This document shows, piece by piece, positions 47,501 through 58,571 of a DNA stretch of 64,000 nt. The first letter of the stretch is position 1. Every line of letters begins with the position of its first letter. The DNA comes from Jaminaea rosea. Taxonomy: Eukaryota > Basidiomycota > Exobasidiomycetes > Microstromatales. The notes below the pieces were generated by a model. It did not search any database and was not told the origin of the DNA. It was given only the letters and a program-made list of their open reading frames with translations. The stretch is from the NCBI RefSeq assembly GCF_003144245.1, contig NW_020289991.1, positions 372,001 through 436,000 on the forward strand, given 5' to 3'. A program made the position numbers and the translations under genes.

Positions 47501-47753
47501 TGCCGGGGCTGCGAATGCGAGCAATGCCAAGACGTACCACGTCCTTCAGGTGCCACATCGTCGCGAGACGCACGATCGGTACGACGATGCGTACGGGCAA
47601 GGGGGAGCGATGCTCGAGTTGATTGGGGGCAAGGAGCTCGCTGATAGCGCGGCCGAGGCTCAGAGGCAGAGGAGGGAGAGCGATGCGGGTGCGGCGCCCG
47701 GAGAGGGGGGCGGGAGCGGGAGGAGGAAGCAGTTGTTCCATTTTGGGGCGTAG
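44562..47753 (+). CDS. Ecl1-family (life-span regulatory factor) zinc-binding protein, very long
   Basis: 1063 aa, no intron seen. Residues of about 66-85 hold YCSVCDCLIEPGQG, and about 222 holds ALYCSERCRTIDEQ. Together these form the two Cys pairs of the Ecl1-type domain, linked to stationary-phase survival in fission yeast. The pairs are split by an insertion of some 140 Ser/Thr/Lys-rich residues. A further Cys pair, CMCADC, lies at about 305. The rest is disordered and rich in Ser, Arg, Gln and His. Short, simple Ecl1 proteins are under 100 residues in yeast, so most of this chain is extra. A role in nutrient or stress response is inferred only from the domain. Confidence 0.65.
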   Translation: MPSSPSTGKRPLSNVAAANKAASSSKLVTPPPAEDADDSMYSDSGSGSDSDEDDEAANLEMDGQDLWTQNYCSVCDCLIEPGQGVGPRREGDDEPPKTSPSASSAATPTAPQSPPLMRSKAGTIKGRPAKRNGSSARLNALSDLKPTTKITGQKDATSATSAKMSRRSSNTSTASSTQSTGSESPNKLQRTKKGGLLGSLTPAALRQQQEELLKANAPPALYCSERCRTIDEQQQRQLSARGAQELDLYTSQAGTLPGVYASDAPARPWPRTPSMTSLPAATAAAYLAAANNRTPESDYGGPCMCADCMDKTSASGTVPSGASDTTESSGGYPYTRRATGKQRSQSGRLLTPRDLYPRDEGGDQDGYFPRVSRSKARTFSLESGERAASAVSEESSTHSSGSYASLWEPRIRRANKEQQHQSEPDTLRLLRRASPSVDVVTSSPGGTKLAFGTSMTSERTLGTSANTLVHPDQQQERAGHRKARSLAVMTGEQQQQQREAAGVDTLTAERLSKSYASDAGIDAMATLRAARDSRGGGEDSRRHSTASTSGWLRSLSSAWTTLRSASSTTSVPQLLLPGGEADQSRSDLNSPSVSSAITSASSRGSRSPRSPRSPRSEDGSNALSRSAASESLSRVLSSTHLASPVARPGASRGHVPAFASEIGRGEIPGDAGGGDAGGDAGEEAGEHEELQRCRRRRKAEHRHQRSKDVTVLPPLLAPSNRSSTALSAQHRANSYANLTTSRNRSQSGSRGANSRGANFTVGSAGSYRDTHQHATPPTPTSATGVGGGDESMRSPLPRTASQQDVVYRPSMSPRRSGGLLGAMTPITAAPAPRHHHVHHAHRPHAAPRTSASGHRLSTGSSGGGGGGGHALGHVGMLGHHPHGSNPAYGRHNTMPVRTSTPIVPEHGGEMSAEALTAVVPDPLVRPQSAMSQRHLRASYIARPRSSAAHRPVIEARQPHVVESPAPPHRGWSYDNLAGAGAGAANASNAKTYHVLQVPHRRETHDRYDDAYGQGGAMLELIGGKELADSAAEAQRQRRESDAGAAPGEGGGSGRRKQLFHFGA

Positions 47754-48051
47754 GCGAGCGAGAGGGGAGAAGCGACGAAGAGAGTGTGTATATATCGACG
47801 AGAGAGACGAGCATCCCCCCCGCCACGACATCTGGACCATCTTTTTCTCCCATCAGTCACCACATCATCATGCCCTGCGGCCCTAATGCTTCTTTCATAT
47901 GTACTAGCATATCATTGAGAGAGCGCGAACTTTCTCACAGTAGTAATCTTCATGATGCCGAGTCACCATCATCCCAATCGCCTCGCCCGCCGCGCGCGTA
48001 GAGTAGATGCAGATGCAGATGTGATGTACGCGTGTTTTGGCTGGCCCACGC

Positions 48052-50130
48052 TCAGAGACCCTCGAAGAAGGCCAGCTCGTCCTTTGATAGGGCTGAGCCT
48101 GAGGATCGCGGGTCGGACGACGCGTGGGCGTGGGCGGGCTGATGTTTGGTAGCCGCGATAGGTGAGGGACCTCTGAACGAGGCCGGAGGGCGTAGCGCCT
48201 GCTGCTGTTGTTGCTGCGGTGGCGGGCTGCTAGAAGACGATGAGAGCGAGGTGCGAGCGTGGGCGTGGGCGTGAGAGCCAGGCCCTGGCGGGGGAGGGAG
48301 GAGGGCCCCTCGTCGCGTAGCTGAGCTAGCGCTCGAGGTAGAGGCGGATCGACCCAGCCCCGTCGTGCCGCTCATGGTAAGGTTTGCCAAACTGGCATGA
48401 ATGGGTGGGGATTGTGCCCGCTCCTCCCTCTCTCTCCGCGATGGAGGTAGAGGGACAGCAGGCAAGGGCGACGTCGTCCAAGTCCTATCATCTCTGAACC
48501 TCTCACTGCCACCCATCGCTTGTCCACTCTGGCCCCTCCTCTCCCTCTCCCCCCTCTGCCTCGCAGCCTGCTCTGCCAGCCAGCGACGTCGATCCTCCTC
48601 CTCGTCTGCCTCATCGTAGTCGTCATCTCGGTACGAGAAGCCTGTGCGCTCCATGTCCTCTAGATTGGAGGCGAGGCCGGGGGTGAATCCTCCGCCTGCT
48701 GAGCCAGGGCGAGAGCGCGCGCTAGGTTTGGGAGGGGGAGCGAGGGGACGACGTGCGGCAGCGGCGTAGGCCTCGCGGGGAGGTTGATCGTCGGCGTAGT
48801 CGTGTTGTTGGCGAGAAAGCCTGCTACTAGAGCTGGCTACGGGCGGGGGCGCCGCGTTGAGGATATCGAATGGGTCATGGCTTGGCTGCACGCGCGGCGG
48901 TTGCGCCTCGGCTTGCTCCTCGAAGATGCTAAAGTCTAGATCGCTGGCCTTTGACGCTGATTTGACCTTGCCTATCGAGGGGGTACGAAACATCCCCCCG
49001 CCTGTGGAGTGGAGAGGGGGAAGAGGAGGGGCTGATGCGGCTGATGGTGGAGGGGAGGACTGAGCGGCAAGCCAATCGAGGCCATCGGCGTCTACGGCGG
49101 GTGTCGGCGCGGGTGGTGGTTGTGGATCTTCCTTTGTAGCAGCAGCAGCAGCAGCAGCGCTAGGTTGCGGCTTGCGCCATCGACTCCAGAACCCTCCTCC
49201 TGCTGCGCCCGCGCCTGTAGATGCAGATGAAGCTGCTGCTTCCTTCTCGGGCGGCTCGTCCATGATACTACTCTGCTGAGCTACCTGCACCTCGTCTCTA
49301 TTATCCACGCTCTCCTCTCCTTCCTCCTCCGCCTCCGCAGCATTCACGACGGGAGGCGCCTCCCTGCCTCGGGAGACGGCGCCTGAGAGCCATCCTCCCA
49401 CTCGACCGGCAAACGCACCTGCTCCGCTCGGCTTGCTCTGTGTCCAGCCTTGCCCTGATGAGGGGGTCGCGTTCGCGTTCGAGGCAGGCGCAGTGGCAGT
49501 GGCAGTGGCAGTGGCAGTCTGCTCCTTGCTCGTGGATGGGCGCGCAGCAGCAGCAAAATTGCTCGTATCTCTATTCTCCTCGAGCTGAGAGGCGTGAGGA
49601 GGACGAAGCGTAGGCGCAGGCGCAGGCGCGGGCGCGGGCACATCAGCCGACTCTTTAGGCGGGGACCCATTCAGTGATGTGGGCAAAGGCGGCAGGGCTG
49701 GTGGAGCGAGAGGAGGAGGAGGCTTCTCTGCCCACGGATCTACGCCTGCGTCCACGTCGACTTCTGGCTCTGGCTCATCGCGTTGCCAGGGAGGAGCGAC
49801 TGAGCTTAACGATGATGATGATGGAATCGCCGCATCCTCTTGGCCTCCCCATCCGGCAGAGGTTGCGGTTGACTCCCACGTAGATGGCGCTGGAACTGGC
49901 GCTGGAGGAGATGCAGGGTGTGGCGGGATGGATAATGAAGATGAATCGGGCGCTGCTGCTGCTGATGATCCCCACGGATCTGCCTCCGTATCAACGCCGC
50001 TCGTCGTCGTCGCCCTGTCAGCCCATGGATCCTCCTTTGCCGGTGTAGACGGGGCTGCTGGCGGACGCGTGTCCTCGCGGCGCGCATCCTCGCGGCTATC
50101 GTCGGCCCAAGGCGATGCCCAAGGATCCAT
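48052..50130 (-). CDS. Disordered protein with DPW motifs
   Basis: 692 aa starting at MDPWASPWADDS. The frame is open upstream, but DPW at the very start makes this ATG the better choice. DPW recurs four to five times (DPWASPW, EDPWAD, ADPWGS, VDPWAE), a motif known to bind the AP-2 alpha ear in endocytic adaptors. A DFSIFEEQAEAQ block, a DPFDIL motif and a C-terminal SKDELAFFEGL helix are the most conserved-looking parts. The rest is Ala/Ser/Pro-rich with (AGC)n and (SSS)n runs. An endocytic or vesicle-traffic role is a guess from the motifs. No family is recognised. Confidence 0.6.
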   Translation of the reverse strand: MDPWASPWADDSREDARREDTRPPAAPSTPAKEDPWADRATTTSGVDTEADPWGSSAAAAPDSSSLSIPPHPASPPAPVPAPSTWESTATSAGWGGQEDAAIPSSSSLSSVAPPWQRDEPEPEVDVDAGVDPWAEKPPPPLAPPALPPLPTSLNGSPPKESADVPAPAPAPAPTLRPPHASQLEENRDTSNFAAAARPSTSKEQTATATATATAPASNANATPSSGQGWTQSKPSGAGAFAGRVGGWLSGAVSRGREAPPVVNAAEAEEEGEESVDNRDEVQVAQQSSIMDEPPEKEAAASSASTGAGAAGGGFWSRWRKPQPSAAAAAAATKEDPQPPPAPTPAVDADGLDWLAAQSSPPPSAASAPPLPPLHSTGGGMFRTPSIGKVKSASKASDLDFSIFEEQAEAQPPRVQPSHDPFDILNAAPPPVASSSSRLSRQQHDYADDQPPREAYAAAARRPLAPPPKPSARSRPGSAGGGFTPGLASNLEDMERTGFSYRDDDYDEADEEEDRRRWLAEQAARQRGERERRGQSGQAMGGSERFRDDRTWTTSPLPAVPLPPSRREREERAQSPPIHASLANLTMSGTTGLGRSASTSSASSATRRGALLPPPPGPGSHAHAHARTSLSSSSSSPPPQQQQQQALRPPASFRGPSPIAATKHQPAHAHASSDPRSSGSALSKDELAFFEGL

Positions 50131-50390
50131 CTTGTCGAGGCGAGAGGGAGAGAGAGAGAGATGCGAGTCTACGATCTGGCCGGGGCGTCGTCGTGGGCGT
50201 GCGTGGGTCGGGGTCACAAGTCGATGTGTTGGTTGCGCCTGCGCCTCATTCCACGTGGCTCGTTCCGCCATTCTGACGCCGAGGAACACGCCGAGGCACA
50301 AGGAAGGGCGGCTCCTCAAGAGAGAACTCCTCCTCTTCTTCCTTCTCCGCTTCCCACGCCCAACAGCTACAACATCTCACCTCGCCCGCC

Positions 50391-52457
50391 ATGCTCTCAC
50401 CCCCCTCGCTGACGACATGGGTCGACTCGCCAGACGGGACGCTCTGGCACCCTCGCGCCCAGATATACGGCAAAGACGTACGGCTGATCCTGTCCACGCT
50501 CGTCGGGTCGCTCCTCGTCTGGCTGGCAATGACGATCCTCTCACTCCTCGACTCGCGCCGCAAAGAGTCGCCCGTTCACGCCCATCACCCGACACCACCG
50601 CAGATCCAGCCTGGGTGGGAGGGAAAATGCCTAGAGTCGACGGAATTGCTCGACCCAAAGGACACTCTCGGTCTGCAGATCCGCTGCTTCGATGCCAGCA
50701 CAGGGTGGCACCTTGCGACGCTCGAGGCTGATACGAGGCAGACGATCGATGACAAGTTGGCCGCGGCTAGTGAGGCGGCAAAGAAGTGGGAAGGGAGCGA
50801 GTGGAGCGCGAGACGTAGATTGCTGCGCAGTATCCTTGCATGGATCGTAGAGGATCAGGAGAAGATTGTTCGCGTTGCGTGCAGAGATACGGGAAAGGCG
50901 GTGCGTAATGGCGCGAGGGGCGAGGAGTAGAAACGCCGCTGATCGAACCTGCTTCTCCTTTCTTCGCTCGCCGCCGCGCAGGCCGTCGACGCCTACTTTG
51001 GGGAGATCCTCACCACGTCGTCCAAGCTGCACTACCTCATCGAGAATGCCGAAAAGGTCCTACGCCCCGAGACTCGTCCCAACGGCAACATCCTCCTAGC
51101 CCACAAGCGCAGTCGCGTCCACTACAAGCCTCTGGGCGTCGTCGCGGCCATGGTGTCATGGAATTACCCCTTTACCAACATCCTCAGCCCAATCGTTGCC
51201 GCCTTGGCCTCGGGCAATGCCATTGTGGTGAAACCATCGGAGCACGTCGCCTTCAGCACGACGTACTACGTGCAGTGTCTGCATCGTCTGCTCAGCGCCA
51301 TGGAATTGCCAACGTCCTTGATCACGCTAGTCCTCGCTCACCCACCTCTGGCCCCCTACCTCACCATGCACCCACGCATCAAACACATAACATTCATCGG
51401 CAGCGAGGCCACGGGTCGTAAAGTAATGATCGACGCGGCGCGCAACCTGACGCCCGTGGTGCTCGAATTGGGTGGCAAGGACCCAGCGGTACTCCTTCCG
51501 GACGTGTACATCGCGAGCGTAGCGCCCATCCTGATGCGCGCCGTCTACCAGTCGGCGGGGCAGAACTGTATCGGCCTGGAGCGCTTCATCGTCCACGAGA
51601 CGCGCGTCGCTGAGCTCGTGGCGGCTATTGAGCCTCGCGTACGTGCGTTGCGCTGCGGCTCCTGGATGGAGGATACGGCTCAGGGTCGCAACGACGACAA
51701 GGGAGAAGACCCGCATCACGTAGACATGGGAGCCATGATCAGCTCAGCGCGTTTCGACGAGCTCGAGTCCCTGATCAAGTCGGCCATATCGCAAGGCGCA
51801 AAATTGCACTGTGGCGGGTCGCGTCTGCGTCACCCACGCTGGCCTGCAGGCGCTTATTTCCAGCCTACGCTACTCAGCGCCGTTACACCGGAAATGGCCA
51901 TTGCGCAGCAAGAGGTGTTCGCCCCCATCTTCCTCATCATGCCCTACGCCGGGAAACACCATCGCCAAGCCGTCGAGTCTGCTGTGCGCATCGCCAACGA
52001 TGGCACGGGGATGGGTCTGGGCAGCTCGGTATTTGGCCAATCCGAGGCACCCGTCCGCTGGGTAGCCGAGCGCATGGAGGCAGGAATGGTCAACCTAAAC
52101 GATTTTGCCGTCTCTTACCTCAACCAGGCCTTGCCCTTTGGAGGTGTCAAGCGAAGTGGGTTTGGACGTTTCGCCGGTCCAGAGGGATTGCGTGGATTGT
52201 GCTACGCTCAAGCTGTTGTGGAGGATAGACTTTTCAAGAGTGTGAGGACAAAGATACCGGGAGTGGTGGATTATCCTATGGCGCCTAGTCGCGATGCGTG
52301 GGCGTTTGTGAGTGGGTTGCACGATATGGCTTTTGCGCCGGGGGTGGGGCAGAGGGCGAGGGGACTGTGGAGTGTGGTGAGGGGGGCGATTAGGGGAAAG
52401 CCGGTGCGGGGGGGAGAGGAGGGGGAGAATGGGGTGGTGGCTAAGAAGGAGAAGTAG
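50391..52457 (+). CDS. Membrane-anchored aldehyde dehydrogenase (Msc7-like)
   Basis: NAD(P)-dependent aldehyde dehydrogenase fold. Exons 50391-50900 and 50982-52457 give 661 aa. An N-terminal hydrophobic segment (LILSTLVGSLLVWLAMTIL, about 32-50) suggests an ER membrane anchor. Active-site features: the NAD-binding VSWNYPFTN, the catalytic Glu in LELGGKDP (about 331) and the catalytic Cys in GQNCIGLER (about 363). The layout matches fungal Msc7 proteins, whose substrate is not known. The tail is Gly/Lys-rich. The start is chosen as the first ATG before the anchor; it is divergent from the DPW-motif gene by 260 bp. Confidence 0.88.
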
Positions 52458-52594
52458 GCGCGCGTGGGCGGCGAGGATACCAAGGCGATCAGCGCAATCA
52501 CTAGCACTCGTGATCCCACAATCAAACCGATGGATCACTGCATCTAATCTCTCTCTCTTGTATTCCCCGTCTTTCATTCGCCCCCCTCGCATTC

Positions 52595-53843
52595 TCACGG
52601 AGGCCCCGCCTTGACCAAGTAACTCTTCCCGCTCACCAGCCCTCGATCACGATTGATGACCGTCACCCTCAGGCACCATTTGGGCTGCCACGTCTTGACA
52701 TCGACCGGTCCCGATCCCGATGCCGCGGCGGAGGGCAGGGGAAGTCGTTCTGCGAACTCGCTGAGGAGCGATTGGAGCGCAGGGCCCGGTAGGATGGCTG
52801 GCGGCGCGGGAGAGTGTGGGTGGGGATTAGCTTGGAGATGGTAGACAGGCGGAGAGGCGCGAAGTGGGTACCTACTCTTCGGGTCTGAATGGCTCCAGAT
52901 CGCCAAAAAGGGCTCCTCGTCCTCGCCCTCGCTCGTAAACGTGCGACCCCACGTCATGAGCTCTTTTGCCTCTCCCTTTTCCTCCGCCGCCAATGAGCTT
53001 CCCAGCGCGATTACGCGGGGAAGGCGAAAGGCGGAGGGGATGCGAGGTGGGGATGGTTGCGAGTCGCGAGGGAATAAGGCTGAGAGGAAGGATACGCCCA
53101 CGTCTGCTATTGCGAGGGATTGGATGAAGGGTGAGGGGGAGAGGTGCTGGTGAGAGGCGTGGGGTCGGGACAAGAAATAGTTAGCTTCGAGCGACCGCAC
53201 TTTGTCCCTGGATTCCCACGCCCGCGCCACTCACCTTCCACAATCTCCTCACCCGCTCAACGTCCTCCCTTCTCACCTCCGCGCCTTTCCCGCTAATCCC
53301 ATCAAACGCGAGTATGAGCGTGTCCACCGTAACGAGCCCGGTATTCTCTCGCAATCGCTGAAGAGCTTCTTCGACCATTGCGCCCTCGTCCTCGTCCTCG
53401 CCAACGAGCGGGGACAGGTACATTTTTGCCGTCACGTCATGCGCATCGCGATTCTGCGGGCCACAAGGATCGATCTCCAGTGGGTTCGGCACGGCCGCCG
53501 GGTGAGGGAGGTGCAGCGTCGTTGAGTCGGAGTGGTGGTAGGAGATGTAGGGGCGGGAGGGGGCGTGCGAGGGGATCGGGTTGGGAAGGAAGCCCCGTCG
53601 AACATGCGGCGGCGATGGTGTAGCTGCTGATGATGAAGAGGCGACAGCGGAGGCTAAGGCACTCCCGCACGGCTCCTCGCCATCGTCCCCTTGCGCGGCC
53701 CAATCGTCCTCCAGGCCGTCGAGGGCAAAGTGGAGAGTCTGGTGAACCGCATCTGCCACTTCGCCGCCTGAAGCTGCCTTGATGTTGCGCACAACGTTGA
53801 CCGTGTGGACGAGGAGGGCGGGCGAGCCGCGTGATGGCGGCAT
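52595..53843 (-). CDS. GCLM: Glutamate-cysteine ligase regulatory (modifier) subunit
   Basis: Partner of the catalytic subunit for the first step of glutathione synthesis. Exons 53235-53843, 52876-53146 and 52595-52797 give 360 aa. The aldo-keto-reductase-like fold of GCLM shows in TGLVTVDTLILAFDGI, EDVERVRRLWK joined to FIQSLAIADVGVSFLSAL, and the SHSDPK junction. The C-terminal KWCLRVTVINRDRGLVSGKSY block resembles the end of fungal GCLM proteins. Similarity is modest, so the call rests on motif order. The gene lies 206 bp after the DUF726 hydrolase on the same strand. Confidence 0.65.
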
Positions 53844-54049
53844 TGTAGTGGGGAGAGGGGGAAAGTAGCAAGAAGGAAGGCGCATCGCGGACCGCCGAAT
53901 CGTAATCGCACGCACGCAGTCAGCCGACATCAAATCGCATTTCCCAGAATGGCGACATGCGTGCATGCGTGCGTGCGCGGGCCAGCTCCGCCCTCCGCGC
54001 CCCGCTCGCTGCGAGCAACACCGGGCATCGTGGCCTCCGCGCCCGCTCG

Positions 54050-56885
54050 TTACGCATCCAACGCCCCCACGTATCGCAACACATCTTCCGTCTTTGCCAC
54101 CCAATCGAAGTGCGATCCGCCCAAAATTCCTCCCACATCGACGTTCTCCACCCCAGGCACGCCCTGCACCGCCCCACTTCCTAGCACGCGGGGCAGACCC
54201 GCCTTGCCCTCTCGCACGTCCTGCAAACTGATCTCCATGCCCAGCCACGCCGCAATCCCACACACCATATCGCCGCGCTTGGAGCTGTACGCATTGACGA
54301 AGCGACGTGCCACGACGGAGCGGGCGCGGCGGAGGGTCGAGGTGGGTGGGGTGCAAGGGGAGCAGATGAGGTAGACGCTGTCGATTAGGTGGGAGGAGGA
54401 GGAAGGGTCGTCCTGCGCGAGCGAGGTGAGGCAGGAGAGGATGGCGACTGAGCCAAGGGAGGCGCCGATGAGCGTTACGGGGCGGTGACCTTGGACTTCG
54501 GCGCGCAGAGTCTCGGCGAGGATCAGACCTGGCGAAGCGCGGTGCGTGCACGGTGATTAGTTTTTCTACCAACATCATCCCCGCCTCTTGCACCGCACCG
54601 ACTCACCCTGTTTGACCGCCTTGCTCTTTGCGCGAACGAACAGCGAGTCCAAACCCGCACTCATAGCCCCAGCAATGCTGAGCGGAAGCGTAATAGCCGC
54701 CACGGGCGCGAGCACGGTACGTTTCACGACCTCGGTCGCGGCCTTTTGCCCCACCTGCTTCGTCATGGCCGACACGACGTAGCGACGCAACGACTGGCCC
54801 GCTTCGGCCATTATGGGTGCCTCGCTGCTCACCACGTAGACGTCGCGCGACTCGTTGACCCGACTCCAGGGAGCGCGCCACGCATCGCACTGCTCCACTT
54901 CTCGTAGAAGGAGCCCACTCACGCACACCGTAGCGTGGAGGGAGGGCACCGCGATCCCCGCTTCACGGGCTGCCGTTTGCACAGGTCGGAATTCAAAGCC
55001 CTCCAATCCGCGAAGGCGACGATGCACGCGATACCCCGCGAGACCGCCCCCCGTGACGCCTACGAGTGCGCCGAGCATGATGACTCCGCCGGAGGTGGCG
55101 AGGAAGGTTATGCCCGTAAGGCCGGCAAGGGCGGGTACTACGAGTGGAGCGGCTAGCCCGCCGGTGACGCCGAGGATGACCCCGCCTAGTGCAAAGCCGC
55201 CTGACGCTGCGGCCCATTTGCGCCAGTTGGAGCGGCGCGATTCTTGCACGGCTGCGGCGCCCGACTGCGAGCGAGCGGAGCGAGCGAGCGCAGCGGGGGC
55301 AGCGGACGAGTGTGCGGATGTTAGCCAAAGATGTAGGCGCAGTCACGGCTCGCACGCACCTCGTTCATCCAGTCTGTGCGACCGTCTTGCGCCTGCGATT
55401 GAGAGTCAGAGTCGGGCAGGGGATCCTGCAATGGATCCTTCTGTCCCTGCTTCTTCGCGGCGTTGCGCGTCTCCTCCATGACAAAGTGAATCGTCTGTGC
55501 GGCGAGGGGGCGGGCGGGCGAGCGAGCGAAAAGGTCAGCCTGATGGCGTACGATTCACACCCCACGCGGCGCCCACGCACCTGTCCCAAGGCCTTCTCCG
55601 CATCCCACACTTCCCTCCCCTCGATGCCCAGCGCAAGACCAACGGTAAAGAGCATGGCGCGCGCGCGAGCATCGTAGTGGCATACCTCGTTGGGCTTCGT
55701 GGCTTGGCGCGCTTTGCGCTCACGACGCTCTTCGCGGCGCTCCTCGTTGACGCGAGAGGAGACGGCGTTGCCCACTTTACTGGCCGAGTTGGATGTCCAG
55801 GCCCAGGAGGAGGCCGCGCCTGCTCGAATCGAGGACCAGGTCGCTGAGGCGGCGTCGTTTGCGGGGTTGGCGGATGGTTTAGGTTCGGGCTCTTGCGTCT
55901 GCGCTTGCGCCTGCGCCTCGGTCTTGTCTGCCAGGCTGTCCTTGCTGCTACTCGACGGTAGCGTGCTAGGGTCGTCGAAGATGGCTTCTTGCTCGAAGAG
56001 GGTCGTCGCCCCGTCGGTGGAGCGATACTGGCCTAGGCCGAGGGCGATGAGGAGGAGGTCGTTGAACACCTGGTGCGGCGGGCGAGAGACGGGCGGTGAG
56101 CGATCGCGGGGCGAGCGAAGGATGGCGCGACTCACCTCGAATTCTCTGCCCTGACCCTCTGGCGAATGGAGCGCTCCTCCCTCCCTGCGAACGGGGCGAC
56201 GCGATTCTCGACCAGACTGCTGCGGCTTCTCCTCAACCTGCACCTTTTCCTCGAATGCCTCGTCCATCTCATCCTCTGCGCTCTTGGCGTCGGCCGCCTG
56301 TTCTTCCTCCCTCTGCTCCTCCTTCTTCGCCTCCCTCAACTCCTCCACAGCGTCGGATCGTTTACTCCTCCCCTCCGCAGCGAATTGCCGCCAAAACACG
56401 CTACCCGTCTCCATCCCGGCATCCTGCTCGCGGCGCAGAAGTTGCAGCTGTAGCTCCCCCTCTTCCTTGTCATCCTGTACAACGCGTCCTTGCCCCGCTT
56501 CAACGACATCCTCGAGCCTGATTTCCCCACCAGAGGGGAGGGACTCCTCCTCGACTCCCAAATGCTGACACACAGCGCTGAGGAACTTCTGACAAAAGTC
56601 CTCCCACGCAGCTACGTATTCCTTTGCCTTGCGTCGAGAGTCGCTGCCTGCCTGCGGGTGCGCCGCGTGCGCGGGGATCGGGTTGCCCTCCTCGTCAATG
56701 TCGGCGCCCTCTTCGCTGGCGTCAGGGGCGATGGATGGTGACGTGGTGAGGGCCCGCGCCCGTTGAACCAATCGTTGTCCCGCGTATTTGGTCGCGATGC
56801 AGACTGCAAAGCGAAGCGCGGCGGGCCATTCGGGCGAGTAGGAGCGCAGAGAGGAGAGATCGAGTTGTGGCGGCTGAGCGGGCAT
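54050..56885 (-). CDS. DUF726 alpha/beta hydrolase (TMCO4-like membrane protein)
   Basis: Exons 56136-56885, 55581-56069, 55360-55494, 54607-55264 and 54050-54528 give 836 aa. If the earlier ATG at 57005 is used, the N-terminus gains 40 residues. The first half is acidic and disordered. Residues of about 470-540 hold two or three hydrophobic segments (FALGGVILGVTGGLAAPLV, GITFLATSGGVIMLGALV). The hydrolase part has the nucleophile elbow VTLIGASLGSVAIL and the block VYLICSPCTPPTSTLRRARSVV in part, then a terminal FDWVAKTEDVLRYVGALD. These are typical of the DUF726 family. The substrate is unknown; a lipase or esterase role is only inferred. Confidence 0.83.
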
Positions 56886-57089
56886 GGCGGGCGAGTGCGG
56901 TGTGAAGGAGGAGAAAGGAGTGAAGGAAAGCACGGCAGCCCCGCATCGCATCGCACATTGAGACGCGGCGACCTGCACGCACGGACGGGGCGTCGAGGCG
57001 GCCAAGTGGAGGCCAAGACGCCGCCGCGACCGCTCACGCGGTGGTAGCGAGCAAGGGCGTGCGTAATGACGCGCAGCGTGGTATTATTC

Positions 57090-58524
57090 TCAAAACCAAT
57101 AAGAGACAGAAAAACTCCTCTCCGTACTCTTCATCGCATGCCACCACCCAGGCGGCAAGAAGAGCATATCCCCCGGGCCCAGCTCAGCCCATTGTGCGTA
57201 TGGCTCGACCAAATCCGTAAAGACGGGATGCTCATCCACGTCCGTCGGCGTGGGCGAAAAGACGGGCACGCGCGACGTGTTAGTCATGAGAGATGTCGTA
57301 GCCGCATCGCCTTTCCACTCCTCCCCGCTGCCCTCCTCCCCTTCCTCCTCCAAGGGCGGATCAGGTTGCCCAAAACAGTACATGGCATTGATGGGCGTGC
57401 CCGTCGCGGTGCTCGTCGTCACGCTAGGCGGGGCGATCCATACGACTTTACTCCCCACGACTTGAACGTAGCAGTTATAGTACGGATCCGTATGCGCAGG
57501 TGAGACGGTCCCTGCCGGTCCGACCCAGGCGGATTTGACCACCACTTCTTGCTCGCCCGTCTCCTCATCGCGACGCACGGGTGGCGTATAGTCTGACGGA
57601 CCAGGCGAAGAGTAGACGTAGTCCGGTGTGAGGAGGTCGTTTTCCAGCAGTGGGAACTGCGAGAAGAGGGTGTGCTGCGCGCAGTAGACGCGGCGCGAGC
57701 GCGACTCGTCGTGCGCTTCTCCGCGCGCATCCGCATCTGCCCACCCAGCCCGCGCGAGAAAGTCGTCCCAACGCATGATCTCCTGCCCCCAATCGTCGTC
57801 CGTGTAGCTTTCGCCCACCTCGACTGGCACGACTCGACCGGGCCCGGCTGCCGCTAGGAGGTAGGCGTGTGAGGACCACGAGTGGCACGCCGGCCAGGAG
57901 GAAGCGAAGCGGCGCAAAATGAAGGGGGAGTGGGCGTGGGTGTGGAAGGAGGTGAATGTTGGGGGTGAGGAGAGGACGGGGATTGGTCTGGCGGCTCGAA
58001 GAGCGGGGGCAGGGCGGCGAGGAGGGCGGCGAGGAGCGTGCGCGTCTTGCTTTCGAGCCTTTTTCTTGCCATCGTTGCTCTCGCCTAGCTGCGCCTGAGC
58101 TGCAGCGATGAGATCAAGAACGATTTGCTTTCTCCCCTCGCCCGGCGCCCCAGCAACAATGATGGCGAGGTCGAGCGTCTTGATCGTATCGAGGAGCAGC
58201 GGCTCGTCCGCCTCGTCTTCACGAGCGCGGCGCTTGGAGCTTTGCGCCACTCCCTCAGCGCTGCGCAAGACGAGACAAGCCTTGAGGATAGCCGCATCTG
58301 TGTAGAGTCTTCGCCAGATTGGCTTGACCTCCTGCCATGGTACTTCGAGGAACTTGGCGTCGCAGAATGTCTTGACTTGCGCGAGAGCAGAGAGAGGTGC
58401 GGTGATCTCTCGGCTCTGGTGGTAGCATTCGATGGCGCGGCGGAGGTGCACAAGCACCCGTGGGGGTGTTTCGTCGAGCGAGTCGATCGAGGCGTTGACT
58501 AGTCGCACGGCATGCTCGACAACA

Positions 58525-58566
<42 letters not shown>

Positions 58567-58571
58567 AGCAT
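57090..58571 (-). CDS. JmjC-domain dioxygenase, JMJD5/KDM8-like
   Basis: Fe(II)/2-oxoglutarate oxygenase of 493 aa, intronless. The start MLDSGGGG is followed by an 11-Gly tract coded by the GGC repeat. A helical N-terminal region (about 20-170) precedes the JmjC core. The iron-binding triad is visible as His and Asp in [17 protein letters not shown] (about 355) and His in [11 protein letters not shown] (about 477). The HTDPY...QVVG.K motif is the mark of JMJD5-type enzymes. A histone or protein hydroxylase role is inferred from the family. It is divergent from the inositol phosphate kinase gene. Confidence 0.85.
58525..58563. repeat. CCG trinucleotide repeat
   Basis: About 12 perfect (ccg) units. 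On the minus strand it encodes the Gly tract at the start of the JmjC protein. On the plus strand it lies upstream of the kinase start, where it would read as Ala. It is a candidate for length variation. Confidence 0.85.
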
